Part shown: positions 15,581 to 24,745 of the stretch, piece by piece | Position numbering within the stretch: position 1 is the stretch's first letter | Layout: the number at the start of each line of letters is the position of its first letter | From: Pseudomonadota bacterium | Lineage (GTDB): Bacteria; Desulfobacterota; Desulfovibrionia; Desulfovibrionales; Desulfovibrionaceae | Direction of reading: 5' to 3' | DNA: 34,973 bases | NCBI GenBank assembly: GCA_018817515.1 | Contig: JAHIUD010000010.1 | Span: 1 to 34,973, forward strand | Program-made: the position numbers and the translations under genes | Notes under the pieces: model-generated | Database searches by the model: none | Told to the model about the DNA's origin: nothing | What the model saw: only the letters and a program-made list of their open reading frames with translations

Positions 15581-15982
15581 GGGTCTTCATGTGGAGGATG
15601 AGCCTCGGGAACCTGTGCATGCGGGACATATTGGCCGACATAGGCCGCGATGGCCATGGCCGTTGAGAATGGACGCGCCGCCATCGAGGCGCTCCAGGCC
15701 GGAGACTTCGATTGCGTCTTCATGGACATCCACATGCCCGAGATGGGCGGGGTGGAAGCCACACGGCTCATCCGGGGCATGCGCAGCCTTGGGAGCAAGG
15801 TCTGCGTGTCCATCATCGCCTGCGCGGCCTTCGCCATGCCCCAGGATATTGAACGTTTCCTGAAGGCGGGCATGGACGGCTGCCTCGTCAAGCCCGTGCT
15901 GGCCGAGGATATCCGAAAGCCCCCTCGAGGTGGTGTCAGGGATAGGGGAAGGCGGCGCACCAGCAGGCCTCACGGGACATAG
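15581..15982 (+). pseudogene. Broken response-regulator receiver domain
   Basis: After the kinase stop codon TAG 15552 the same frame continues into a VEDEP motif (15591-15605), the acidic start of a receiver domain. The rest needs two frameshifts: NLCMRDILADIG (15609-15645) lies in a second frame, and AVENGRAAIEAL, then DCVFMDIHMPEMGG with the phosphoacceptor Asp, and CLVKPV with the Lys lie in a third (15650-15982). The parts occur in the correct order, so this was the receiver domain of a hybrid kinase. The phosphoacceptor and Lys survive, but the N-terminal strand region is broken, so folding is doubtful. The 110-residue frame from 15650 could still yield a truncated product. Confidence 0.7.
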
Positions 15983-15991
15983 CCACTGGCC

Positions 15992-17437
15992 TTAATTGGC
16001 TTGGCCTTCCTCGCTCCAGGCGCCGCCCAGGGCCTTGTACAGGGTCAGCAGGTTGCCCTGGCGCGTGAGGCGGATGCCGATGAGGTCTTGGCGCGCCGAG
16101 GCGTTCGAGCGCTGGGCGTCCAGTTTGGACAGGTAGCCGTCCACTCCGGCCTCGTAGCGCAGGGTCGCCAGTTCGTAGCTCGCGCCAGTGGCCTCGGCCA
16201 GGGAGGCCTGGGCCTCGGCCTGAGCCGTCAGGGACGCTCCTTGGGCCAGGGCGTTGGACACCTCGCGGAAGGCCGTCTGCACGGTCTTCTCATACTGGGC
16301 CAGCATGATGCTGCGGTCGGCCTCGGCGACTTCGACGCCGGCGCGGATGGCCCCGGCATTGAAGATCGGCAGCGTGAGCTGCGGCACGAAGGACCAGGCC
16401 GTGGCGCCGTTCTTGAACAGGCCGTTGATCTCGTTGCTGGCCGTGCCGTAGCCGCCGGTGAGGCTGATGGTCGGGAAGTAGCGGGCCCGGGCCGCGCCGA
16501 TGCTGGCGTTGGCGGCCTTGAGCTGGTGCTCCGCGGCCAGGACGTCGGGCCTGCGCGTGAGCACCTCCGAGGGAAGCGCGGCGGGCACCGGGGCCAGCGG
16601 CGCGACCCCGGCCAGGGTCTGCGCGGGCGTCTGCTCCGGACTGAGGGGCAGGCCCACCAGCATGGCCAGCAGGTTCTCGTCCTCCGTGACCTGGGCCAGG
16701 TACCTGGCCTCGGCCACGCGCGCGGAGTCCACAGTGGTCTGGGCGCGCTTGAGGTCCAGGTCCCCAACCACGCCGAACTCTGACTTCTGCCGCACGATCT
16801 CGTAGGATTCCCGTTCCGTGGTCAGGATCTCCCTGGCCAGGGCCAGGTGCTCGCGGTCCGCGGCCAGAGTCAGGTAGGCCGTGGCCACCTCGGCCACCAG
16901 ACTCAGCTCCACGCTCCGGCGCGAGGCCTCCGTGGCCAGGAACTCTTCCAGCGCCTGGTCTTTAAGGCTCTGGATGCGGCCGAAGAAGTCCAACTCGAAG
17001 GTGCTGAAGGCCAGGCCCACGGAATAGGCCCGGCTGGTGACCGGAACGCCCTTGCCCGAGAGGCTGGCCGGGGTGCGTTGCATGTCCGCCTGGGCTGCGG
17101 CCCCGATGTCGGGCAGCAGGTCCGCCCTGGCGATGCGGTACTGGGCCTGGGCCTTCTCAATCTTGAGCGCGGCCACGCGCAGGTCGCGGTTGTTCTGGAG
17201 CGCCAGCTCCACCAGACGACGCATGGGCTCGTCTGTCACCACCTGCCGCCAGTCAGGCAGGGTGGCGTTGGCCTGCGAACGCGAGGCCGTGCCGCTGGTC
17301 CAATCGGGGGGCAACAGCGGCGAGGGCCGCTCGTATTTCGGGGCCAGGGTGCACCCGAACGCCAGGATGGCGAGCAGCGTAGCCAGACAGACCGAGGCCA
17401 GAGCCCGCGTGAGAACGGAAGACAGGGGACGCATCAT
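15992..17437 (-). CDS. RND efflux outer-membrane factor lipoprotein (NodT/OprM type)
   Basis: The 481-residue protein is a TolC-like channel that spans the outer membrane and joins the pump at its periplasmic tip. The signal ends in LAILAFGC, with Cys29 lipidated, followed by TLAPKYERP, a family hallmark. Two outer-membrane-efflux repeats follow: helical pairs with RDLRVAALKIEKAQAQYRIA and AFSTFELDFFGR, and then RRPDVLAAEHQLKAANA with FPTISLTGGYG. ATG 17437 or the adjacent ATG 17434 follows GAGGTGAA. It is the last gene of the efflux cluster, 57 nt after the adaptor. A paralogue lies at 26735. Confidence 0.92.
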   Translation of the reverse strand: MMRPLSSVLTRALASVCLATLLAILAFGCTLAPKYERPSPLLPPDWTSGTASRSQANATLPDWRQVVTDEPMRRLVELALQNNRDLRVAALKIEKAQAQYRIARADLLPDIGAAAQADMQRTPASLSGKGVPVTSRAYSVGLAFSTFELDFFGRIQSLKDQALEEFLATEASRRSVELSLVAEVATAYLTLAADREHLALAREILTTERESYEIVRQKSEFGVVGDLDLKRAQTTVDSARVAEARYLAQVTEDENLLAMLVGLPLSPEQTPAQTLAGVAPLAPVPAALPSEVLTRRPDVLAAEHQLKAANASIGAARARYFPTISLTGGYGTASNEINGLFKNGATAWSFVPQLTLPIFNAGAIRAGVEVAEADRSIMLAQYEKTVQTAFREVSNALAQGASLTAQAEAQASLAEATGASYELATLRYEAGVDGYLSKLDAQRSNASARQDLIGIRLTRQGNLLTLYKALGGAWSEEGQAN

Positions 17438-17494
17438 TTCACCTCAAGGCATTATGTGTTGCTCGTGACCCCGCCCGGTGGCGGAGTCGGCCGC

Positions 17495-18946
17495 CTACTG
17501 TGCGCCCGGGTCGGTCTGACGGGGTTGGCTGGGCTGTCCGTTCTGGTCAGGGCCAGGCACTGGCGCTTCGCCTTTGGGCGGCGAATAGGCCTGACCTTCG
17601 CCCTTCTTCGGCCTGGGCAGGCCGTCCGCCTTTGCCGCAGGCTTCTTTTCCGTTATTTTCACAGCTTTGGGCTCGGCTTGGTTCTCAATCTTTTTCAGGG
17701 CGTTGGCCTCTGGCTCGGCCTTTGATTTGGCATTGGGATCGGGAGCGTCGGCGCGGGTGGCGTTGGCCTGGGTCTCTGCCGGGGCCGCATCGGCTGCCGG
17801 GGCAGGGGGCGCGGCTTCCACGGCCTTGACCTTGGCCCCGGGCCGCACCTTTTGCAGCCCGTCCACGATGACCCGCTCCCCGGCGACTAGACCGGACTCC
17901 ACGAGCCAAGCATCACCCATGACGCGGGAGACCACGATGGGCCGGATCTCCACCGTGTTGTCGGGCTTCACCACCATTGCCTGGGGTTTGCCTTTAGAGT
18001 CGCGGCTCACGGCGACCTGGGGCACCAGCAGGGCCGCCTCGTCCACGCCTTCGGTGAGCACGGCGCGCACGTAGAGCCCAGGCAGGAGGTCGCGGCGGGG
18101 GTTGGGGAACTCCGCACGCAGGGTCACCTCGCCGGTGCTCTGGTCAACGGTGATGTCGGCGAACCGGAGCACGCCCTCCAGAGGGTAGGGGCTGCCGTCC
18201 TCCATGAGCAGGCTCGCCCTGGCCCCACCGTCGGCGGCCTTGCGCAGCCTGCCGCTCTGCAGCTCGCGCCGCAGGCGCTGCACCTCGGCGCTGGACTGGG
18301 TCACATCCACGTAAATGGGATCGGTCTGCTGGATGGTGGCCAGGGGCGCGCCCTGGCTGGCCGTCACCAGGGCCCCGGACGTCACCGAGGACTTGCCGAT
18401 GCGTCCAGAGATGGGCGCCGTGACGCGGGTGTACGACAGGTTGATGCGCGTGGTCTCCAGGGCTGCCTTGGCGGCGATGACCTCGGCCTCGGCCTGCTTG
18501 TGGGCGGCCTGGGCGTCGTCATTGTCCTGCTGGCTCACGGCCCGGACCTTGGCCAAACCCGCGAAGCGCTCACCCTTGAGCCGGGCGGGCAGGGCGTTGG
18601 CCTCGGCCTTGGATAGGGCGGCCTTGGCGTTCTCGTAGGCGGCCCGGTAGGTGTCCGGGACGATCTGGTACAGCACCTCCCCGGCCTTGACCTCGCCGCC
18701 CTCCGTGAACAGGCGTTTCTGGATGATGCCGCCCACCTGCGGACGCACTTCGCTTACCAGATGGGCCGAGGTGCGCCCGGGCAGCTCCGATGTCAGCGTT
18801 ACGGCCTTGGGTGCCAGCGTGACCACCGTGACCTCGGGCTCGGCTGCGGCGGGCGGGCCTGCGGCCTTCTGGCCCTGTCCGCAGGCGGCAAGGGTGAGCA
18901 GGACGAGCAGCAGCACGGTGAGCGTCGGGAAAGAATGACGGTGCAT
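17495..18946 (-). CDS. RND efflux periplasmic adaptor lipoprotein (AcrA/MexA type)
   Basis: This membrane-fusion protein bridges pump and outer-membrane channel. The signal ends in LLTLAAC, with Cys22 lipidated. Residues about 45-340 contain the barrel-sandwich lipoyl halves (VRPQVGGIIQKRLF, then YTRVTAPISGRIGKSSV) flanking a helical hairpin, and the beta-barrel with QTDPIYVDVTQS. Residues beyond about 375 form a tail of about 105 residues rich in Ala, Lys, Pro and Glu with no homology to AcrA, making the protein longer (483 residues) than the usual 370-400. ATG 18946 follows AGGAA. It lies 39 nt after the TetR gene 18986-19630. Confidence 0.92.
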   Translation of the reverse strand: MHRHSFPTLTVLLLVLLTLAACGQGQKAAGPPAAAEPEVTVVTLAPKAVTLTSELPGRTSAHLVSEVRPQVGGIIQKRLFTEGGEVKAGEVLYQIVPDTYRAAYENAKAALSKAEANALPARLKGERFAGLAKVRAVSQQDNDDAQAAHKQAEAEVIAAKAALETTRINLSYTRVTAPISGRIGKSSVTSGALVTASQGAPLATIQQTDPIYVDVTQSSAEVQRLRRELQSGRLRKAADGGARASLLMEDGSPYPLEGVLRFADITVDQSTGEVTLRAEFPNPRRDLLPGLYVRAVLTEGVDEAALLVPQVAVSRDSKGKPQAMVVKPDNTVEIRPIVVSRVMGDAWLVESGLVAGERVIVDGLQKVRPGAKVKAVEAAPPAPAADAAPAETQANATRADAPDPNAKSKAEPEANALKKIENQAEPKAVKITEKKPAAKADGLPRPKKGEGQAYSPPKGEAPVPGPDQNGQPSQPRQTDPGAQ

Positions 18947-18985
18947 AGGTATTTCCTGGTCGGGGTTAGGGGGGTAGATCCAGGC

Positions 18986-19630
18986 TCAGCCGGACAGGCG
19001 CATGCTCATCCTGTCCAGGCCGCCCAGGGAGAACTTCACAATAAAATCAGAGAATTCCTCAATATTGTCGGCCTTGAGTTCCAGGTCCGGGGCCATGCGG
19101 GTGAGGGCGTCCCGGGCGAAGTCGAGCAGCACGCACTGGCCGATGATGCTCGAGACACAGCGAGAGGCCGTCAGGTCGTCCGCTCCAGGCAGGAACTGCC
19201 GCACGATGTCCAGCAGGAGCCGCTGCCCCGGGTTGCGGTCCTTTTCGAATATCTTCGCAAAATGCGGCGACGGCTCAATGACTTCCTGGGCCAGAAGCCT
19301 GCCCAACTGCTTGGCCACCGGGTCGCCGTCGCCCACGATCCGGTACAGGACGCTTTGCACAAAGGCCCGCAGCCGCTCCTCCGCGGAACTCCCGGGCGTC
19401 ACGCCCTTGTCGCGGGGGTGCCGCCTCTCCATGCTTTCGATGTGGTCCCGGAGCACGGCGGCGTAAAGCTCCTCCTTGCTGCCGAAGTAGTAGCTCACGG
19501 CAGCGACATTGGCCCTGGCCAGTTCGCAGATGTCGCGGACCGTGGCGCTTTTAAGCCCGTGCTTCGCGAACATCCTGCGGGCGGCCTGCAGGATTCTGGC
19601 TCTTGTGCTGTTCTCCTGGATCGTTTCCAT
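18986..19630 (-). CDS. TetR regulator with CecR-type domain, inside efflux cluster
   Basis: The start is ATG 19630 (METIQENST), preceded by TTGGAGC; the long frame to 19891 is read-through of the flank. Residues about 8-55 are the TetR helix-turn-helix (RILQAARRMFAKHGLKSATV, RANVAAVSYYFGSKEEL). The C-terminal part has the CecR/DUF1956 pattern (LLAQEVIEPSPHF, then GQCVLLDFAR). It sits between the universal stress gene and the adaptor on the same strand, which is unusual for a repressor of the operon that contains it. It closely resembles the regulator at 23985 and the one at 28220. Confidence 0.88.
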   Translation of the reverse strand: METIQENSTRARILQAARRMFAKHGLKSATVRDICELARANVAAVSYYFGSKEELYAAVLRDHIESMERRHPRDKGVTPGSSAEERLRAFVQSVLYRIVGDGDPVAKQLGRLLAQEVIEPSPHFAKIFEKDRNPGQRLLLDIVRQFLPGADDLTASRCVSSIIGQCVLLDFARDALTRMAPDLELKADNIEEFSDFIVKFSLGGLDRMSMRLSG

Positions 19631-19724
19631 ACCGGCTCCAAGGCTCGGGGGACCAAGGGGGCAAAAGGCGGCCCGGCTCCAGCTTCCAGAGCTCCTGGGG
19701 GGGGCGCTGCCGTGCGGCCGGCCT

Positions 19725-20678
19725 TCAGACAACCCAGACCGTGAACTTCTTTCCCTCGTACACCACCGCGTGGCTGACGCGGCCCATGAAAAATGCGTCA
19801 GCCCGCGAGAGGCCCCGGCGGCCGACGACGATGCTTCCATAGCCGCCTTCTTCGGCCTCGGCGAGGATGGCCTCCGGCCTGCTGCGCACACCGGAGAGGA
19901 CCTCTTTGGTGATCTGGTCCGCTGCGAATCCCGCCTCCAGGAGTTTGGCCTTCACGGCGCGGAACAACTGCACCACTTTGAACTGGAAGGCCTCGATGCA
20001 GCTTTCGGGGAGCTCCGCTTCGGGCAGCGGCTGGCTGCCATCTTCCGTCGGGCTGAAGCGTATGGCCCCCAGGCCAACGATGGCGTGGAAGATGCCGACC
20101 GCGTACCCGTGTCCGCCCAGCAGGGTGCCGACAAAGTCCACGGCCTTTATGGAAGGCGGGGAGGCGTCCACCGCAAGCAGGATCTTCTTGACCGGCGGGG
20201 CTTGACCCACCAGGATGATCGGGATGAAATCAAGTGATTGCAGCATTTTGACCGCAACACTGCCGAGGATCATATTTTTCAGCGCGCCCAGGCCGCGCCT
20301 CCTGAGAACCACCGCAGTGTACCCCTTCTTGGCTTCCTCGATGATGTCCTGGGCCACGCTTTTCTTCCGGCAGTGGAGCTTGATCTCCACGGACTGCTCC
20401 GAAAATCCGCCTTCGATCAGGATCTTCTTGGCCTGCTCCAGTGTCTCCAACACCTTTCTCTGCTCCTGCAGTTCCTGGCCTTTCAGCACAGCTTCGGCCT
20501 TTGCGCAGGTCGGATTCTGCAGCATCTCCCGGTATTCCTCCGGCAGACCGCTCAGGACGTGGAACAGCACAATCCGCGCCTTCTCGCCCACAGGCATGAA
20601 CTCCTTGAGGTAGTTGACTGTTTGGATGGTCCGTTCGGAGCCATCGACCAGTACCAGCAATCTGTAGTCAACGGTCAT
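19725..20678 (-). CDS. Universal stress protein, tandem UspA domains
   Basis: A 317-residue cytoplasmic protein with two UspA folds. The first begins YRLLVLVDGSERTIQTVNYL, and a glycine-rich segment RRRGLGALKNMILGSVA follows. The second begins KKILLAVDASPPSIKAVDFV and ends in IVVGRRGLSRADAFFMGRVS, the ATP-binding type motif (G-x2-G-x9-G-[ST]) in degenerate form. Such tandem proteins occur in stress and respiratory operons. ATG 20678 has a strong binding site (GGAGG, 7 nt upstream). Its place between the pump and a TetR gene in the same transcription unit suggests it is induced along with efflux. Confidence 0.88.
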   Translation of the reverse strand: MTVDYRLLVLVDGSERTIQTVNYLKEFMPVGEKARIVLFHVLSGLPEEYREMLQNPTCAKAEAVLKGQELQEQRKVLETLEQAKKILIEGGFSEQSVEIKLHCRKKSVAQDIIEEAKKGYTAVVLRRRGLGALKNMILGSVAVKMLQSLDFIPIILVGQAPPVKKILLAVDASPPSIKAVDFVGTLLGGHGYAVGIFHAIVGLGAIRFSPTEDGSQPLPEAELPESCIEAFQFKVVQLFRAVKAKLLEAGFAADQITKEVLSGVRSRPEAILAEAEEGGYGSIVVGRRGLSRADAFFMGRVSHAVVYEGKKFTVWVV

Positions 20679-20835
20679 GCTGCATCCTCCAAGCTGTCCG
20701 GTGTTTAGTCCAATGCCAACCGCGCTGCCGCGTTATCCAAGGCTGTTTGACTTCTTTGCGCATGCGCCCCCGCTCCGGAACGCGTCCCGTCATCGCCATC
20801 CCAGTCTTCTGTTCCGCTCGCCTCCCAACACCGGC

Positions 20836-23800
20836 CTATGGTGTTGCGCCGGGCCGCTGCTGCTTTTTCCTGCCGAACAGGTTGCTGACCAGGACGAAAA
20901 ACATGGGGATGAAGATCAGGTCGATGAAGGTTGCGGAGATCATGCCTCCGCACACCGCTGTGCCCAGCGCGTTCATGGCTCCGGCCCCGGCGCCGGTGGC
21001 GATGGCGAGCGGCAGCACGCCGAAGAAGAAGGCCAGGGAGGTCATGAGCACAGGCCGGAACCGCGTTTTCACGGCCCCCAGGGTGGCCGTGGTCAGATCG
21101 TCGCCTTGGCCCATGCGTTCCTTGATGAACTGGATGATGAGGATGGCGTTCTTTGTGGAAAGGCCGAGGGTGGTGAGAAAGCCGATCTGGAAGTAGACGT
21201 CGTTGGGCATGCCCCGCAGCGAGGTGGCGAGCACCGCGCCCAGCACGCCCAGCGGCAGCATCAGCAGGTTGACGAAGGGGATGGTCCAGCTTTCGTAAAG
21301 AGCGGCCACGCACAGGAAGATGACGAAGATGGAGAAGGCGTAGAGCATGGGCCCCTGCGCGGTGGACATGCGCTCCTGGTAGGACAGCCCGCTCCAGTCG
21401 AAGCCGATGCCCTGGGGCAGCTTGGCTGCGAATTCCTCCATGGCGGACATGGCCTCGCCGGTGCTGTGCCCCGGCGCGGGCTCGCCCCAGATGTTGATGG
21501 ACGGGAAGGCGTTGAAACGCTCCAGCTTGGGCGAACCCTGGGTCCAGTGCCCTGCGGCGAAGGAAGAGAACGGCACCATCTTGTCCGTGTTGTTACGGAC
21601 GTAGAGCCTCTCCAGGTCTTGCGGGGCCATGCGGTAGGGGGCGTCCGCCTGGGTGTATACTTGCTTGACCCGGCCGCTCTGTATGAAGTTGTTGACGTAG
21701 GCGCTGCCGAAGGCCGCAGAGAAGGTATTGTGGATGGTGGTGATGGGAACGCCAAGCGCGCCCGCCTTGTCCCAGTCCACGTTTATGTGGTATTCTGGAA
21801 TGTCGTCGAGCCCGTTGGGACGGACCTTGACCAGCCGCGGGTCCTTGGCGGCCATGCCGAGGATCTGGTTGCGCGCGGCCATGAGCTTCTCGTGGCCGAT
21901 GCCGCCCCGGTCCAGCAGCTGGAAGTCGAAGCCGGTGGCCATGCCCAGCTCAATGACCGGAGGCGGCGGGAAGGCGAAAACCATGGCGCTTTTTATCTGG
22001 GAGAAGGCCCGCATGGCCCTGCCGGCGATGGCCTTGACCTTAAGGTCTGGCCGCTGGCGCAGCTTCCAGTCCTTGAGCTTGGCGAAGCCCAAGGCCATAT
22101 TCTGCCCCTGGCCGCCGAAGCTGGTGCCCACGACCGCCATGAAGGACTCCAGGCCCTCCTTCTCATTCTCCATGAAATACTGCCGGACTTTGCCCATTAC
22201 CTCCTCGGTCTGCTCCAGGGTCGAGCTCGGGGGAAGCGTGGCCTGGACCATGAGGATGCCCTGGTCCTCGTCCGGGATGTAGGAGGTGGGCATGCGCAGG
22301 TACAGGAAGCCCACCACCGCCACGAGCAAGGCATAGAGCACGAGGTAGCGCGTCCTCTTGGCGAAGGAGTGGCCGACAATCCCCACATATGTGGTTCTGG
22401 CCCGGGTGAAGACCCGATCGAACCATCTGAAAAAGGGGCGCATGAAGAAGATGGCGTGTTCCGAGGCGTCGTGCCCCATGGGCACGGGCTTGAGCAGCGT
22501 GGCGCACAGCACCGGGGTCAGGATCAGGGCCACCACCACGGACAAAAGCATGGAGGCGATGACCGTGACGGAGAACTGGCGGTAGAGGACGCCGGTGGAG
22601 CCCTGGAAGAAGGCCATGGGGCCGAACACCGCCGAGAGCACTAGGCCGATGCCGATAAGCGCGCTGGTGATCTCGTCCATGGACTTGGCCGTAGCCTCCC
22701 GTGGTGGCAGGCCTTCCTCGACCATGATCCGCTCCACGTTCTCCACCACCACGATGGCGTCGTCCACCAGCAGGCCGATGGCCAGGACCATGGCGAACAT
22801 GGTCAGCATGTTGATGGAGAACCCGAAGAAGCCGAGGACCGCGAATGTGCCCAGCAGGACCACCGGCACGGCGATGGTGGGGATGAGCGTGGCCCGGATG
22901 TTGCCCATGAACAGGTACATGATCAGGAAGACGAGCACCACCGCCTCGACCAGGGTTTTGGCCACCTCGTCGATGGCCACCGTGGTGAAGGGGGTGGTGT
23001 CGTAGGGGTAGACAACCTTCATGCCGGCGGGGAAATAGGGGGCCATTTCCGCCAGTTTCTTCTTGACGGCGTCGGCGGTGTCCAGGGCGTTGGCCCCGGC
23101 GGCCTGCCGGATGGCCATGGCAGCGGAAGGCTTGCCGTTGAAGCTGGCCACGATGTCATAGCGTTCGGACCCCATTTCCACCCGGCCGATATCCTTGATG
23201 CGGACCACGGAGCCGTTGGGATTGGAGCGGATGGGGATGTTGGCGAACTCCTCGGGAGTCTGCAGCAGGTGCTGCACCACGATGGAGGCGTTCAGGCGCT
23301 GGCCCTTGATGGCCGGCGCGCCGCCCAGCTGTCCGGCGGAGACCTCGACGTTGTATGCGTTGAGGGCTGCGGTGACGTCCGCCATGGTCAGGCCGAAACT
23401 GTTCAGGTGGTCGGGGTTGATCCAGACCCGCATGGCGTACTGGCTGCCGAAGTTCTCCACCTCGCCCACGCCCGGCACACGGGATAGGATTTTCTCCAGC
23501 TTGGACTGGGCATAGTCCCGCAGGTCCTCGCCGTTCATGCGGCCGTCTTCGGAGATCAGGCCGATGATGATCAGGTAGTTGCGCGTGGACTTGCTGACCT
23601 TGACGCCGGAACGCTGCACCGTGTCCGGGAGGCTGGCCATGGCCAGCTGCAGCTTGTTCTGCACCTTCGACCAGGCCACGTCGGGGTCGGTCCCGGGTGC
23701 GAAGGTCATCTCGATGCGGGACGCGCCGGAGGAGGAACTGGTCCCGGACAGGTAGAGCATGTTGTCCAGGCCGGTCATCTTCTGTTCAATGATCTGGGTC

Positions 23801-23985
23801 ACCGTGTTCTCCACGGTCTCGGCCGAGGCCCCCGGGAAGAAGGAGTCAATGGCGATGGAGGGCGGGGCGATGGGTGGGTACTGGGAGATGGCCATCTTAT
23901 GGATGGCCAGCGCGCCGACCGTCATCATGATGATGGCGATGACCCAGGCGAAGACCGGCCGGTTCAGAAAAAACTTCGAAAGCAT
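20836..23985 (-). CDS. RND multidrug efflux pump, HAE1 family (AcrB-like)
   Basis: The 1049-residue inner-membrane pump uses the proton gradient to expel hydrophobic compounds. The start MLSKFFLNRPVFAWV is typical. ATG 23985 is preferred over GTG 23988 because it overlaps the TetR stop by one base and has AAGGAG upstream. The signature GLLVDDAIVVVENVER in membrane helix 4 contains the paired Asp of the proton relay (about 408-409), and the Lys of helix 10 is in LGLSTKNAILIIQF. Twelve membrane segments and two large periplasmic loops fit AcrB. It shares its operon with a TetR gene upstream. The adaptor and channel come after two intervening genes. Confidence 0.95.
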   Translation of the reverse strand: MLSKFFLNRPVFAWVIAIIMMTVGALAIHKMAISQYPPIAPPSIAIDSFFPGASAETVENTVTQIIEQKMTGLDNMLYLSGTSSSSGASRIEMTFAPGTDPDVAWSKVQNKLQLAMASLPDTVQRSGVKVSKSTRNYLIIIGLISEDGRMNGEDLRDYAQSKLEKILSRVPGVGEVENFGSQYAMRVWINPDHLNSFGLTMADVTAALNAYNVEVSAGQLGGAPAIKGQRLNASIVVQHLLQTPEEFANIPIRSNPNGSVVRIKDIGRVEMGSERYDIVASFNGKPSAAMAIRQAAGANALDTADAVKKKLAEMAPYFPAGMKVVYPYDTTPFTTVAIDEVAKTLVEAVVLVFLIMYLFMGNIRATLIPTIAVPVVLLGTFAVLGFFGFSINMLTMFAMVLAIGLLVDDAIVVVENVERIMVEEGLPPREATAKSMDEITSALIGIGLVLSAVFGPMAFFQGSTGVLYRQFSVTVIASMLLSVVVALILTPVLCATLLKPVPMGHDASEHAIFFMRPFFRWFDRVFTRARTTYVGIVGHSFAKRTRYLVLYALLVAVVGFLYLRMPTSYIPDEDQGILMVQATLPPSSTLEQTEEVMGKVRQYFMENEKEGLESFMAVVGTSFGGQGQNMALGFAKLKDWKLRQRPDLKVKAIAGRAMRAFSQIKSAMVFAFPPPPVIELGMATGFDFQLLDRGGIGHEKLMAARNQILGMAAKDPRLVKVRPNGLDDIPEYHINVDWDKAGALGVPITTIHNTFSAAFGSAYVNNFIQSGRVKQVYTQADAPYRMAPQDLERLYVRNNTDKMVPFSSFAAGHWTQGSPKLERFNAFPSINIWGEPAPGHSTGEAMSAMEEFAAKLPQGIGFDWSGLSYQERMSTAQGPMLYAFSIFVIFLCVAALYESWTIPFVNLLMLPLGVLGAVLATSLRGMPNDVYFQIGFLTTLGLSTKNAILIIQFIKERMGQGDDLTTATLGAVKTRFRPVLMTSLAFFFGVLPLAIATGAGAGAMNALGTAVCGGMISATFIDLIFIPMFFVLVSNLFGRKKQQRPGATP

Positions 23986-24671
23986 CACGTGTCTCCTTCA
24001 CTGCGCATTGGGCTGGGCGTCACGGGCGGGCGCAGCTGGGCCTGGGCAGCGCGCAAGCGCGAGATGCCGCCCAACGAGAACTGCATAATGAACTCCGTGA
24101 TCTGCTCGACGTTACTGGGCTTGAGCGCCGACTCCGGGCTCATGCGGGAGAGGGCCTCCTTGGCGAAATCGAACAGCACGCATTGCCCAAAGATGCTGGA
24201 GGCGCATCGGGAGACCGTCAGATCGTCCGCCTCGGGCAGCAGCTTCCCGACGATATCCAGCAGCAGCCTGTGCGCCGGTCGGCAGAACTGCTCGAAAATC
24301 TCGCCGAAATGCTGTGACGGCTCGATGAACTCCTGGGTGAGCTGCCTGCTGAGGCGCTCGTCGGCGGCGTCCCCACCGTCCAGGGTCTGGAGCAGGATGC
24401 TGCGCACATAGACCCGCAGGCGTTCCTGTGGCGGGCTTTCCGGTGTCACGCCCTGGTCCCGCGGATGCCGCCTGTTCTCCCGCTCGATGTAGTCCCGAAG
24501 CACGGCTATGTAGAGCCGCTCCTTGCCGCCGAAATGGTAGCTCACGGCGGCGACGTTGGCCTCGGCCCTGGTGCAGATGTCGCGGATGGTGGCGTTTTTC
24601 AGGCCCAACTCCGCAAACACTGTGCGCGCTTCTTTCAGGAGCCTCTCCCGGGTGCTGTTGTCTTCCGCCAT
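23985..24671 (-). CDS. TetR regulator with CecR-type domain, first gene of efflux operon
   Basis: ATG 24671 (MAEDNSTRER) follows GGAG at good spacing; ATG 24692 has no site. The 228-residue product has the TetR helix-turn-helix (LLKEARTVFAELGLKNATIR, ANVAAVSYHFGGKERLY) and CecR-type ligand domain (LTQEFIEPSQHF, GQCVLFDFAKEAL). Its last base overlaps the pump start, so translation is coupled. It probably represses its own operon through the palindrome by the promoter at 24697-24745. The C-terminal 25 residues are extra relative to the family. Confidence 0.88.
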   Translation of the reverse strand: MAEDNSTRERLLKEARTVFAELGLKNATIRDICTRAEANVAAVSYHFGGKERLYIAVLRDYIERENRRHPRDQGVTPESPPQERLRVYVRSILLQTLDGGDAADERLSRQLTQEFIEPSQHFGEIFEQFCRPAHRLLLDIVGKLLPEADDLTVSRCASSIFGQCVLFDFAKEALSRMSPESALKPSNVEQITEFIMQFSLGGISRLRAAQAQLRPPVTPSPMRSEGDT

Positions 24672-24696
24672 GACGCACTCCGCGCAAAACATGGAT

Positions 24697-24745
24697 TCAA
24701 ACCAACTTTGAGATGCTGTTTACTTCTCGGCCCGCAAGCCGTCAA
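24697..24745 (-). promoter_or_regulatory. Promoter and likely TetR operator of the first efflux operon
   Basis: On the minus strand TTGACG (24745-24740), a 17-nt spacer and TAAACA (24722-24717) form a promoter. Five bases downstream lies a perfect palindrome TCAAA-N5-TTTGA (24711-24697) where a repressor would block initiation. The second efflux operon uses the same -10 hexamer and layout. Confidence 0.55.

Noticed and set aside
20677..22644. 655-residue plus-strand frame opposite the first RND pump
   Set aside because: It is antisense to a well-supported gene, rich in His, Gly and Glu from codon mirroring, and has no binding site or domain.
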